From assembly GCA_016195385.1 (NCBI GenBank), contig JACPZS010000193.1:1-36813 (forward strand): DNA of 36,813 nt, written 5' to 3'. Below are positions 25,501-33,140 of this stretch, one piece after another (position 1 is the stretch's first letter; each line of letters starts with the position of its first letter). The notes under the pieces are model-generated. The model searched no databases. It was not told the DNA's origin and saw nothing but the letters and a program-made list of their open reading frames with translations. The translations under genes and the position numbers were made by a program. The stretch is from Verrucomicrobiota bacterium. GTDB lineage: Bacteria; Verrucomicrobiota; Verrucomicrobiia; Limisphaerales; JACPZS01.

Positions 25501-27740
25501 CAGGTGCGGGCGATGTTGTGTCTCCGCAGGCCGCCGCCAATGGCTTTCGACGGTTGCCCGCCCTTGGCAACGCCCAGCTTTCCACGAGTGCAAAGCTGGA
25601 TTTGCCGGTGGGCACTTACTATTGGAGCGTGCAGGCTATTGACGGAGCCTTTGCCGGTGGACCTTTTTCTTCCGAGAGCACTTTTTCCGTAGCTTCCGCT
25701 GTTCCCATTGCGACAACGATCGCTGCGGACAATGTCCAAAGCACAGCAGGGGTTCTCCATGGCGTTGTCAATCCACGAGGAATGCCCACAACTTGCTGGT
25801 TCGAGTGGGGCGCTACCACGGCCTACGGGCATACGACGGCGGTGCAGAATTTATCAGGAAGCCTGGCGGTATCCGTCAGCAGCAGCCTGACCGGTCTTGG
25901 GATAGGATCGGTTTACCATTTTCGCGTCGTAGCAAATAACGCGGCGGGCACAGTGCATGGTTCAGACCGCACGATGGTGACAGTACAATTCGCGAGCAGT
26001 GGCATTTCTTTGACCGGAGTCTCGTCTGGCGCCGCAGCTTTGGGGGATTACGACGATGATGGATATCTGGACCTGCTTGTTATGGGCGGCAGCAACATAG
26101 GCGCAATTACCGAACTTTACCGAAATAGTGGCACGGGGACTTTCAGTAATGTCGGAGCCGGACTTCCAGGCTTTTATAGCGGTATGGCCGCCTGGGTTGA
26201 CTTTGATAACAGTGGGACGTTGGACATCGTGTTGACGGGAACCGACACCAATAATCACTTCCTGACCCGAACAATTCAAAATAACAGCCTCTCGTTCGCG
26301 AGCGTTGGTTCAAATCTTCCAGCAGACCCGTTCTTGTCTTATTTCTCGGCGGGTGATTTCAACAATGATGGAATGCCGGATTTGTATGTAAACGGAGGCT
26401 CTCCACTTTGGCGCAACGTTAAGGGCTGTTTTAGCGATCAGAGTTCGAGCCTCCCGTTAGTATATTCTGGCGAGACAGATTGGGGTGATTTTGACAACGA
26501 CGGCTTCCTGGATGTCGCCCTGGCTGGAGCTGCCGTAGATCCCTCCATGATCGCGCGAAATAACGGTGACGGAACATTCAGCACGGTAGCTCTGCCCCTT
26601 ACTGCATTTTTCCACGCGCGAATCGCTTGGGCAGATTACAACAACGACGGGTTCGAGGACTTGTTCATTAGTGGGTTCGACTCATCAGGTCTTGTCGTGC
26701 AGCTTTATCGGAACAACGGAAATGGAACCTTTGCAGCCATCGACCTCCCCATTGTGACGCAAGTCGACAATGTTGCCTGGGGCGATTTTAACAATGATGG
26801 GTATTTGGATTTGGCCGTGGCGGGGAACGGTTCGGCGCAGGTCTTACGCAACAACGGCGATGATACTTTCACGGACATGGTGGTCGGCCTGCCGGCAATT
26901 AATAGCGGTTCGGTAGCGTGGGGAGATTACGATAACGACGGTGACTTGGATTTAGTAATCACGGGCCAAGTCGGCAACAACGCCATTACGGAAATCTGGC
27001 GTAACGACGGTACGGTAAGCAACACTCCCCCCACAACGCCTTCAAATCCAACCTCAATTGTCAGCTCCAATCGTATCAGTTTTTCTTGGAACGCCGCCAG
27101 CGACGCGCAAACTCCAACGCTTGGTCTGACCTACAACATCCGAATCGGCTCCAGCCCAGGTGCGGTCGATGTAGTTTCGCCAGAGTCGAACGCGCAAACC
27201 GGTTTTCGCCGAGTGCCGCGATTTGGCAACTGTCACCACCGCACGAATTACATCTTATTCGGCTCTTTTCTTCCTGCCGGCACCTACTATTGGAGCGTGC
27301 AAGCCGTGGACACGGCGTTCGCGGGTGGTCCCTGGGCTGCGGAACAGAGCTTTGTCATCGCCGACACAGATGGAGATGGTTTGCCGGATTGGTGGGAACT
27401 GGCGCACGGTTTGAACCCGAACTCCGCAGCGGACGCGGCGCTGGATTCCGACGGCGACGGCTTCACGAACGCGCAGGAATTCGCCGCCGACACCAATCCG
27501 CAAGATGCCACGGACAGCTTGCGCATCACCAGCACGCAGCCGAACGGAGCGGATGTCATCGTCTCGTTCACCACGGCGTTGCACAAATTGTATCGCCTCG
27601 AACACAGCATCGTTTCGCCCGCCGGCCCGTGGACGATTGTGCAGGATAACGTGGCCGGCACCGGCGGGATCGTTTCAGCCACGGATGTGGGCGGGGCAGC
27701 CGCGGGGTTCTCCTTTTATCACGTCATCGTGCTGCCGTAG
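22554..27740 (+). CDS. Giant secreted FG-GAP/VCBS repeat protein with fibronectin-like modules
   Basis: 1728 residues. The signal peptide 'MTARICFIIAASWIWLGGEI' ends in an ASA cleavage site near residue 23. Long blocks of ~45-60-residue FG-GAP/VCBS repeats follow, each with a calcium-loop motif such as 'WGDFDNDGDLDLAL' and an 'IWRNNNGVFTDI' strand, as in integrin-type beta propellers. Three Fn3-like modules begin near residues 381, 937 and 1489 ('PPTAPTGLAASITASRVTLS', 'GTYYWSVQAIDTAFAGGPF'); the first two are followed by a module containing 'LHGLVNPRGM'. The near-equal spacing (~555 residues) shows a large super-repeat. From about 1603 come two EF-hand/thrombospondin-3-like loops ('DTDGDGLPDWWE', 'DSDGDGFTNAQEF') and a final beta domain. 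No LPXTG or PEP-CTERM anchor is seen. Probably adhesion or polysaccharide binding. Its end overlaps the convergent neighbour by 17 bp. Confidence 0.92.
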   Translation: MTARICFIIAASWIWLGGEIASAASFSLVNSGLPGIYGGFVQWGDFDQDGHLDLLISGNLNVSGFGAQVWRNNNGSFTNSGQIFPVGYYHNATWADLDNDGDLDILFTYNNPTSNAGVTQLYRNDSGVFNDSHMSLPGAFGGPFALGDIDKDGDLDFIVVGGFYNSGGFNLLRNDHGSFFPLNSGLPSALNGPVILADFDGDGDADVILGNAGSIQYWRNNNGVFTNINVGLPVASLVAIAVGDYDNDGDLDLAIASQTANGFFIQIFRNSNGMFTDIGAGLPSLMNVGLAWGDFDNDGDLDLALCGQNASGFVTQIWRNNNGVFTDIGAGLTGVAGFAGFAPAALAWGDYDNDGALDLLIAGNSSSGAINQIWHNNTAVHNSPPTAPTGLAASITASRVTLSWNPATDAQTLAAGLSYNIRVGSAPGGVDVVSPQANLNSGFRLLAQRGNVPTGTSAVLDLAAGTYYWSVQAIDTAFAGGPFATEGSFTVASATPIADTLAADGFLSTSANLHGLVNPRGMSTAVWFEWGTSTAYGQTTAVQNISGIIPLTTSQTISTLTIETTYHCRVVATNAAGATFGADQVFTTPRFVLLASGGPTFPGGYAAWCDFDNDGDLDMAISGFDPITFARHTKIWRNDNGVFTDINAGLPDTWDNLAWGDFDNDGYLDIVVMGYGYTNQIWRNNHGIFSAINAGLPGVGNGSVNWGDYDNNGFLDLLISGNGFGIGGVIQVWNNTSGVFQNANANLPVQGNPMGAWGDFNNDGKLDVLDYGGVGSIDNPGATLFRNDTTLFTDVGVTLPPIALGVAVWGDYDNDGDLDLAIISHTGSKILRNDGGGIFTDIGANLPNLQNGSAAWGDIDNDGDLDLVISGIAGGGIGVTKVLRNDAGTFVDTLAVIPGNNSVAWGDYDNDGDLDLLFGNQIWKNLTTALNGNTIPANNSPTAPTGLATTVTGSAVNLSWLAATDVETPAISLSYNLRVGTSTGAGDVVSPQAAANGFRRLPALGNAQLSTSAKLDLPVGTYYWSVQAIDGAFAGGPFSSESTFSVASAVPIATTIAADNVQSTAGVLHGVVNPRGMPTTCWFEWGATTAYGHTTAVQNLSGSLAVSVSSSLTGLGIGSVYHFRVVANNAAGTVHGSDRTMVTVQFASSGISLTGVSSGAAALGDYDDDGYLDLLVMGGSNIGAITELYRNSGTGTFSNVGAGLPGFYSGMAAWVDFDNSGTLDIVLTGTDTNNHFLTRTIQNNSLSFASVGSNLPADPFLSYFSAGDFNNDGMPDLYVNGGSPLWRNVKGCFSDQSSSLPLVYSGETDWGDFDNDGFLDVALAGAAVDPSMIARNNGDGTFSTVALPLTAFFHARIAWADYNNDGFEDLFISGFDSSGLVVQLYRNNGNGTFAAIDLPIVTQVDNVAWGDFNNDGYLDLAVAGNGSAQVLRNNGDDTFTDMVVGLPAINSGSVAWGDYDNDGDLDLVITGQVGNNAITEIWRNDGTVSNTPPTTPSNPTSIVSSNRISFSWNAASDAQTPTLGLTYNIRIGSSPGAVDVVSPESNAQTGFRRVPRFGNCHHRTNYILFGSFLPAGTYYWSVQAVDTAFAGGPWAAEQSFVIADTDGDGLPDWWELAHGLNPNSAADAALDSDGDGFTNAQEFAADTNPQDATDSLRITSTQPNGADVIVSFTTALHKLYRLEHSIVSPAGPWTIVQDNVAGTGGIVSATDVGGAAAGFSFYHVIVLP

Positions 27741-28785
27741 CGTGCGCCGTCATCGTTTCCATCAAGCTGGCGATCAGCAAATCACGCTGCACGGGCCACG
27801 GCGCTTTGCCGCTCACGAAAAAATCTTCAACGACGGCGGCGAGGCGGCTGAAGTTGTGATCCGCAGGCAGCGGCGGACGATACAACTGCGTCGAGAAAAT
27901 TTCGCCGCCGCGCATTTCCACCGCGAGGTTCACGTCCGCCACCACGCCGTCCAGCACGAGAATCGCCGAGCGCAGGCCATCGTGATGATCGAGCAGCCAG
28001 GCGCGCGGATCGCGAGCCAGTTTCGGCACGAGACCAAGACTGAACAAATCCTGTGTTCGCCCGTCTTTCTCCGGATCGCCTTGCGGCGTGTTGGAACGTG
28101 AGAGCGCCGACGTGAGGAGACGCTTTGACCATTCGCCGGCTTCGCCCGCCGCCCAAACTTCCGCGCCGCGCAATTGTCGCACGCGGCGAACGCCTGTCTC
28201 GCCACCGCGCCGACGTTCGAGCACGGGCAACAGTCCTTGTAGCGCGTCGAGTTCGGCGTCGAACGGCGGGCCTTGCACGACGATAAGTGCGTTCGTGAGC
28301 GGTGTTCCGAGTTTGAGATCGATGTCGGGCAGCCGGAACGAAGTCGCGTAGGGCATGCCGGCGAGCATTTGGATTCTTCGCTTTGCAGCTTGTTGCAGAT
28401 TTTTCCGCGCGCCCTCGAGTGTGTTGTCCAAAACGCCGTGAACGAAACACGCCGTGCCGCCGGGTAGTTTTTCCAGCGCTTCGGTGAGCAGCGCTGAGTT
28501 CGCCCTCGTACCATGACCGTGCCAGACGAGGACGCAGGCGTCGGCGTTGGCGAGTGCGTTCGACAAACTGTCTGACAACAACAATCCAAAATCTTTTTCA
28601 CGCCGTCGGACTTCCGTGTTTTCAGCCGCTCCGGAAAGATGAAGGGCGATGTGACAATCGTTCACGCGCTGGAGTTCGCTACGTCGCGGGTGGTCGATGA
28701 GAAAGCGATCGACGAGTTGTTGCGCCGCGCTAGGCACGGAAAACTCTTCGACGATGAACGCAATCTTTTTGAGTTTCCGATTCAT
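27724..28785 (-). CDS. Unknown protein, leaderless paralogue of the adjacent Tat-exported protein
   Basis: 353 residues from ATG 28785, which overlaps the upstream stop by one base (TGATG); a GTG at 28788 is an alternative. No signal peptide or membrane helix. It starts 'KKIAFIVEEFSVPSAAQQLV', matching 'PKLALLATEVRRHSHAQHFI' of the upstream gene. Shared segments include 'ERRRGGETGVRRVRQLRGAE' against 'ERRRGGEVGVKSVHAVRGNK', and 'DHHDGLRSAILVLDGVVADV' against 'EHRDGFKTTMFLLNGLVQDF'. 'CVLVWHGHG' may form a Rossmann-like core. The family is not recognised and no catalytic motif can be named. Its stop lies inside the end of the FG-GAP gene on the other strand. Confidence 0.85.
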   Translation of the reverse strand: MNRKLKKIAFIVEEFSVPSAAQQLVDRFLIDHPRRSELQRVNDCHIALHLSGAAENTEVRRREKDFGLLLSDSLSNALANADACVLVWHGHGTRANSALLTEALEKLPGGTACFVHGVLDNTLEGARKNLQQAAKRRIQMLAGMPYATSFRLPDIDLKLGTPLTNALIVVQGPPFDAELDALQGLLPVLERRRGGETGVRRVRQLRGAEVWAAGEAGEWSKRLLTSALSRSNTPQGDPEKDGRTQDLFSLGLVPKLARDPRAWLLDHHDGLRSAILVLDGVVADVNLAVEMRGGEIFSTQLYRPPLPADHNFSRLAAVVEDFFVSGKAPWPVQRDLLIASLMETMTAHATAAR

Positions 28786-30128
28786 CACGCCCTCCAGAAA
28801 GTTGAATTCGTCGCCGGACGATACGCCACGTTGAGTTCAGGTGTATCGAGCCGGATTTGCTCGCGATGCAACGACTCGACCGCGCTCAACGTCATCCCCG
28901 ACGTGAGCAGCGTGCGCTCGATTGGATACGGCGCGACGCCGGTGAGAATCATGTCCTCGATGTGATGCACGAGCGGGTTGAAAAAATCGGCGGTGGTCGA
29001 GATGCGCGTCGGCATCGGCAAGTGCATCTGGGTCGAGATGTTCTTGCCGCTGCGTTCGAGACCGGCGTAGGTGAAATCCTGAACGAGACCGTTGAGCAGA
29101 AACATCGTCGTTTTGAAACCATCGCGATGCTCAATGAAGTAAGCGATTGCGTCGGGGCTGGACGCGCGAAACCAATCACCGCTCGGTCGGCTAAGAGTGT
29201 AGCCAGGCGGCGCTTTGCACGTGTGGCTGCGGTTGAGCGCGGCACGCAGAAGCCATTGCGTCGATTCGCGTTTTTCCAGCGTCTCCCAAACTTTATTTCC
29301 TCGCACCGCATGCACTGACTTCACGCCGACTTCGCCTCCGCGCCGTCGCTCCGACATGCACTGCGCGGTTTCGATTCCGTGAAAATCGTACGAATCCACG
29401 CTGCCGTAGCAGACGCAAACACTCTCTTGCAGTCGTGTGTTGAGCGGCATGTCGATTGACGGAATCCGCCACGTCACCGGCAGCGACGAACCGGCGAGAA
29501 ATGGAAAATCCAGTCGCTTCGAATCGGCGACCATCTCGACGCACTCCCGCCAGTCGGTCGAAAGATGTTTGTCGTTGAACACCGGCACCACGCGGCTGCT
29601 CGCCTCGAAGACACGCACGACTTCCTTGAACCATTTGTAGCGCGGGTAAAGCGTCTGGCCCTTTTCGTTGCGAGCATACTTGCCGTGCTCGCCGATGATG
29701 ACGACGCCATCCACCGCGAGCTTCGCGCCGCCGAGCGTCAACGCTTCGGCGATGGTCGGATAAATTTTGACCGGATGTCGCGCGGCGCGGTCGCGGCTTA
29801 AGTCGCCTTCGGGAAATTGATCGACGTAAAGCGAAACCAAGTCCACAGCCGGGTGATAATGCCGGCCCTGCCAGCCGTAGCCTTCGAGAAAGCGGTCGAT
29901 GAAATGTTGCGCGTGCGAATGGCGGCGCACCTCGGTGGCAAGCAGCGCGAGTTTTGGCCGGGCCGAACCGGTGCGAAAAAGTTTCGCCGGCGATTTCGCG
30001 AACACGGCGGATGGGCGCTCCAAGAATGCCACAGCGGCAGCCGAAGTCGCAACCGCGGTCATGAATTTTCTACGCGTCCAGTCTGCGTGCGGACCAGAAG
30101 GAATTTTTGTGCGTATCGCTTTTTTCAT
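28785..30128 (-). CDS. Tat-exported protein of unknown function
   Basis: 447 residues from ATG 30128; an in-frame TTG at 30143 directly abuts the MFS stop and is less likely. The N-terminus 'WTRRKFMTAVATSAAAVAFL' is a clear twin-arginine signal (Arg19-Arg20), so the folded protein is exported across the cytoplasmic membrane. The body begins 'PKLALLATEVRRHSHAQHFI' and continues with 'VDGVVIIGEHGKYARNEKGQ', 'YKWFKEVVRVFEASSRVVPV' and the ERRRGGE segment shared with the next gene. Tat export often means a bound cofactor or metal, but no ligand motif is certain. It lies 15 bp after an MFS transporter gene in an operon with creatininase-like and Nif3-like genes. Confidence 0.88.
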   Translation of the reverse strand: MKKAIRTKIPSGPHADWTRRKFMTAVATSAAAVAFLERPSAVFAKSPAKLFRTGSARPKLALLATEVRRHSHAQHFIDRFLEGYGWQGRHYHPAVDLVSLYVDQFPEGDLSRDRAARHPVKIYPTIAEALTLGGAKLAVDGVVIIGEHGKYARNEKGQTLYPRYKWFKEVVRVFEASSRVVPVFNDKHLSTDWRECVEMVADSKRLDFPFLAGSSLPVTWRIPSIDMPLNTRLQESVCVCYGSVDSYDFHGIETAQCMSERRRGGEVGVKSVHAVRGNKVWETLEKRESTQWLLRAALNRSHTCKAPPGYTLSRPSGDWFRASSPDAIAYFIEHRDGFKTTMFLLNGLVQDFTYAGLERSGKNISTQMHLPMPTRISTTADFFNPLVHHIEDMILTGVAPYPIERTLLTSGMTLSAVESLHREQIRLDTPELNVAYRPATNSTFWRA

Positions 30129-30143
30129 GGCTTGAGTTTGCAA

Positions 30144-31403
30144 TCAGACGGAAGGGGCAGGGGAGTTCTTCGATTGATTCCAAAAAAGCCACAACGCCGC
30201 GAACGCCAGGAGCGGCAGCCAGCCAGCCAACGCCAGTCCCAAATCAAATGAGTCGGTACGGTCGATCAAGCGGCCGAAAAATTTTTGCGCCGGTGGCGCG
30301 AACACCCACGCAGCGACGCCCGTGATGCCGGTGACTTTACCCTGGTGCTGCGCCGATAATTCCTGCGTCAACGCGTGATAGATCGGAAACACGCCCAGCG
30401 CGCCCGCGCCGACGAGCAACAGCACGCCCAGCAGCAGCCAGCCTTTCGGCAACCCCGCGGCTAGCGTGGTCAGCGCTGCTAGCGCCGCACAGCCGAAGAA
30501 CACAACGCTTCGCGAGCCATGCACGGATCGGCCGCGCCTTGCCAGCCAGAATGTCAACGCCCCGGCCCCGATACAGCCAACATCCGTGGCGACGTAAAAC
30601 AGCGAGTTGAAGTACAGCGCATCCGCCTCCGCATAGCCCCGGCCTTGTTGCAAGAATTTTGGCAACCACGCGCGAAGGGTTTGCCAGCAAGTGTTGATGC
30701 AGGCGACGACGAAGAAGAGCACCAGCATGCGCCGGCTGAAAATCGCTTTCCAAATTGTGTCGTCGCCGGAATCTACGCCGGCAAGAGACTCGGTTGAGGG
30801 CACAATGGGCGATAGATCATTCTTCCGCACCATCGCGAGCCAGAAAATGATCCAGACGAAGCCAATGGCGCCGACGAGTTGAAATGGCAGCCGCCAACTG
30901 CCGGGTTCGTTCGTGAGCAGCGCGCGCATGACGAGCGGCGTAATGATCGCGCCAATCGAAGTGCCGCTTTGCAATACGCCGTTGCCCATCGCGCGATCTT
31001 TGGACTCCAGCAGCCGTTGCGTCGTCTTGATTGCGCATGGCCAGTGACCGCCTTCAAACAAACCGAGCAGCGTCCGGCAGACCAGCAAATTTTCATACGA
31101 CTCCACAAGTCCGGTCGCAAAACCGACCACGGACCACAGCGCGAGCACGATTGGATAAAGCCAGCGCACGGAAAAGCGATCCGCAAGAATACCGAAGGTC
31201 ATCGAACCGACGGCGAACGCCCAACCGAAAACGAGTTCGAGATTGCCGTATTGCTCCTGGCTGAGATGAAACTGATCGGTGATGCGGACGGCGGCGTTCG
31301 CCAGCGTCTGGCGATCCATGTAGTTGATCGTCGAGGCGAAAAGCAGCAGCCCGCAGATCCACCACTTCCACGACGCGGGCCGGACGCTGGCAGCGATGGT
31401 CAT
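30144..31403 (-). CDS. MFS transporter, anion:cation symporter (hexuronate/glucarate) type
   Basis: 419 residues from ATG 31403, which overlaps the creatininase-gene stop (ATGA); a TTG at 31412 is also in frame. Twelve hydrophobic segments fit the MFS fold. 'INYMDRQTLANAAVRI' in helix 1 and 'GILADRFSVRWLYPIVLALW' in loop 2-3 are typical of the ACS family (ExuT/GudP-like), which moves organic acids such as hexuronates with H+ or Na+. 'GLFEGGHWPCAIKTTQRLLE' is the helix 4-5 region. The true substrate is not known; the neighbouring amidohydrolase suggests a small amide or lactam-like compound or an organic acid (inference). Confidence 0.92.
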   Translation of the reverse strand: MTIAASVRPASWKWWICGLLLFASTINYMDRQTLANAAVRITDQFHLSQEQYGNLELVFGWAFAVGSMTFGILADRFSVRWLYPIVLALWSVVGFATGLVESYENLLVCRTLLGLFEGGHWPCAIKTTQRLLESKDRAMGNGVLQSGTSIGAIITPLVMRALLTNEPGSWRLPFQLVGAIGFVWIIFWLAMVRKNDLSPIVPSTESLAGVDSGDDTIWKAIFSRRMLVLFFVVACINTCWQTLRAWLPKFLQQGRGYAEADALYFNSLFYVATDVGCIGAGALTFWLARRGRSVHGSRSVVFFGCAALAALTTLAAGLPKGWLLLGVLLLVGAGALGVFPIYHALTQELSAQHQGKVTGITGVAAWVFAPPAQKFFGRLIDRTDSFDLGLALAGWLPLLAFAALWLFWNQSKNSPAPSV

Positions 31404-32158
31404 CCGTTCCAATCTTTCCCGTCCCAGCGGATCACGCGCTCAATCAGCGCAACGACGTCATCGGTGAAAGCGCGGAACAAGATTTCGCCCTTCTCCGCCG
31501 TGGCGAATTGCGGGTCGCCGATGTGGCCGGGGACGGTGCGGTCTTTCGTGATCCAGCCGCGCGTCGCCGGCTCGAACGGGTTTCCGAACGGTACCGAAGC
31601 AAGTTTCTTCAAATCGCCTACCAGGTGCGGCGCGAGGCGAAGCATCATCGAGGTTTCCCATTCGCACGCGTGCCCCATCTGACGCTGGCGAAGTTGCGGC
31701 TCGATTTCCCATGGCTTCGCGCCGAGGTGCCAGTACGTCGCGAAGAGCAGCAGCAAATCGTTGCGGTCGCGATGGCGCTGGCGGATCTCGAACACGGATT
31801 GTTTGCCGGGAACATCGTTGCCGCCGTGGCCGTTGATGAACACGAGCCGGCGGAAACCGTGTTGAATGAAATTCTCCAACAGGCCGCCGAGCAGATCGAG
31901 ATACGCGCGCGGCGCGGCGGAAAGCGTGCCGGGAAAATCGAGGTGGTGATCGGAATTGCCGAGCCACATCAGCGGCGCGAAGAGCACGCGGTCAGCGAGG
32001 CGCTCGGAAGTGCGGCGGAGGATTTCGCCGAGCAGCATCGAATCGGTGAACAGCGACATGTGGCCGCCGTGTTGTTCGAGCGCGGCGATGGGAAACACGA
32101 CGGGTGTGTCTTTGCTCAAGGCGTGGACTTGCGGCCAGTTCAGATCGGTCAGTTGCAT
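31400..32158 (-). CDS. Creatininase-family amidohydrolase
   Basis: 252 residues from ATG 32158 ('MQLTDLNWPQVHALSKDTPV'); the upstream start at 32227 adds an atypical tail. Metal-dependent hydrolase of the creatininase/MftE-like superfamily. 'ALEQHGGHMSLFTDSML' supplies probable metal ligands Glu28, His30 and Asp39; 'FINGHGGND' (around His111) and 'GHACEWETSMML' (His163, Glu166, Glu168) complete the site. The motif pattern fits the broad family rather than true creatininase, so the substrate should not be assumed to be creatinine. Coupled by overlap to the MFS gene, which suggests uptake followed by ring or amide hydrolysis. Confidence 0.93.
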   Translation of the reverse strand: MQLTDLNWPQVHALSKDTPVVFPIAALEQHGGHMSLFTDSMLLGEILRRTSERLADRVLFAPLMWLGNSDHHLDFPGTLSAAPRAYLDLLGGLLENFIQHGFRRLVFINGHGGNDVPGKQSVFEIRQRHRDRNDLLLLFATYWHLGAKPWEIEPQLRQRQMGHACEWETSMMLRLAPHLVGDLKKLASVPFGNPFEPATRGWITKDRTVPGHIGDPQFATAEKGEILFRAFTDDVVALIERVIRWDGKDWNG

Positions 32159-32233
32159 GTGGGTAATGTTGGCGAAAGGCTGCCACACGCGAAGAAAGGG
32201 TGGCAAGCGGTGAAAACGTGCAGCCAAGCGGAA

Positions 32234-32995
32234 CTACAAGCCCGTCGGGTGATCCAGAAATTGCCAGGGCAGCCCGAACTTTTTGGACAAATGCGCGGCG
32301 AGCGCTTGGACGCCGAAAGTTTCGGTGGCGTAATGTCCGCCGTAAAAAACATTCAGCGCGAGTTCCTCGGCCAGCGCGTACGTCCAATGTGGGCCTTCGC
32401 CGGTGATGAACGTGTCCACGCCTTCGGACGCGGCTTGCTTCAATTCCGCGCCCGCCCCGCCTGTCACGATCCCGATACGGCGACAATTCTCGCCTCCGCC
32501 GGGAAGCAACGTCGGCGCGCGGCCAAGAACACGCGCCAGCCGTTGGGCGAGTTCGACGCGGGAAATTTTAGTCTCAACTCGAAATCCAATCTTTTGTCCT
32601 TTGGCAGAAAAAAACGGTTTCGGTTTTTTCAGCCTGAGCGCGGCGCAAAGTTGCGCGCTGTTGCCTAATTTTGGATGAGCATCAAGCGGCAGATGTGAGC
32701 TGTAAACGGCGAGGTTGTTTTCGAGGAGCAGTCGAAGCAGTTCGTAGCGCCGGCCAGTCCACGGATATGTTGGACTCCAGAACAAACCGTGATGAACGAT
32801 GAGGAGATCGGCTTTGGCTGCGACGGCGAGACGAATCGTAGCGAGGCTGGCATCCACGGCGGTGGCGATGCGCGAAACCTGGCCACGGTTTTCGACTTGC
32901 AGTCCGTTCATCGCGCCATCCCAGTCGGCGAATTCGGCGGTGCGAAGAATTTGATCGCAGTGACGGACAATGGCAGCGAGTGAAACGGTTGGCAT
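32234..32995 (-). CDS. Nif3-like (DUF34) dinuclear metal protein
   Basis: 253 residues from ATG 32995 ('MPTVSLAAIVRHCDQILRTA'); an upstream in-frame start at 33070 was rejected. Nif3/YqfO-type motifs are complete: 'DWDGAMNGLQVENRGQVSRI' near the N-terminus, 'LLIVHHGLFWSP', 'YSSHLPLDAHPKLGN' and the C-terminal 'GGHYATETFG', which together ligate two metals. The family is very widespread but has no settled function; GTP cyclohydrolase-like and metal-chaperone roles have been suggested. It is first in the five-gene minus-strand run, 75 bp before the creatininase-like gene, so co-transcription is plausible. It is divergent from speA. Confidence 0.94.
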   Translation of the reverse strand: MPTVSLAAIVRHCDQILRTAEFADWDGAMNGLQVENRGQVSRIATAVDASLATIRLAVAAKADLLIVHHGLFWSPTYPWTGRRYELLRLLLENNLAVYSSHLPLDAHPKLGNSAQLCAALRLKKPKPFFSAKGQKIGFRVETKISRVELAQRLARVLGRAPTLLPGGGENCRRIGIVTGGAGAELKQAASEGVDTFITGEGPHWTYALAEELALNVFYGGHYATETFGVQALAAHLSKKFGLPWQFLDHPTGL

Positions 32996-33090
32996 GTGGC
33001 GGATCGAAGCAGAACGAATTGGCGAAGCAAGGCGCGAGTTGCATGTGGTCGGAGTGGCTCGCGCGGCCAAAAAATAATTTTCAGCACCTA

Positions 33091-33118
33091 TTGAATTCGT
33101 CAGCGGCCTCCTTATAGT
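33091..33118 (+). promoter_or_regulatory. Putative sigma-70 promoter of speA
   Basis: TTGAAT (33091-33096), 16-bp spacer, TATAGT (33113-33118): 5/6 matches to each consensus hexamer. Start of transcription is expected near 33125, ~15 nt before ATG 33141, with a purine-rich GAGAAAAAG as ribosome site. Confidence 0.65.
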
Positions 33119-33140
33119 GCGCTCGTTTTGAGAAAAAGAA

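Noticed and set aside
22680..27000. Recurring GATTACGACAATGACGGC-like strings as a possible CRISPR or DNA repeat array
   Set aside because: Repeats are in frame, degenerate and encode the D-x-D-x-DG loops of a protein.
31508..32668. 386-codon open frame on the plus strand opposite the creatininase and Nif3 genes
   Set aside because: It mirrors two genes with complete family motifs on the other strand; its translation has no recognisable domain.
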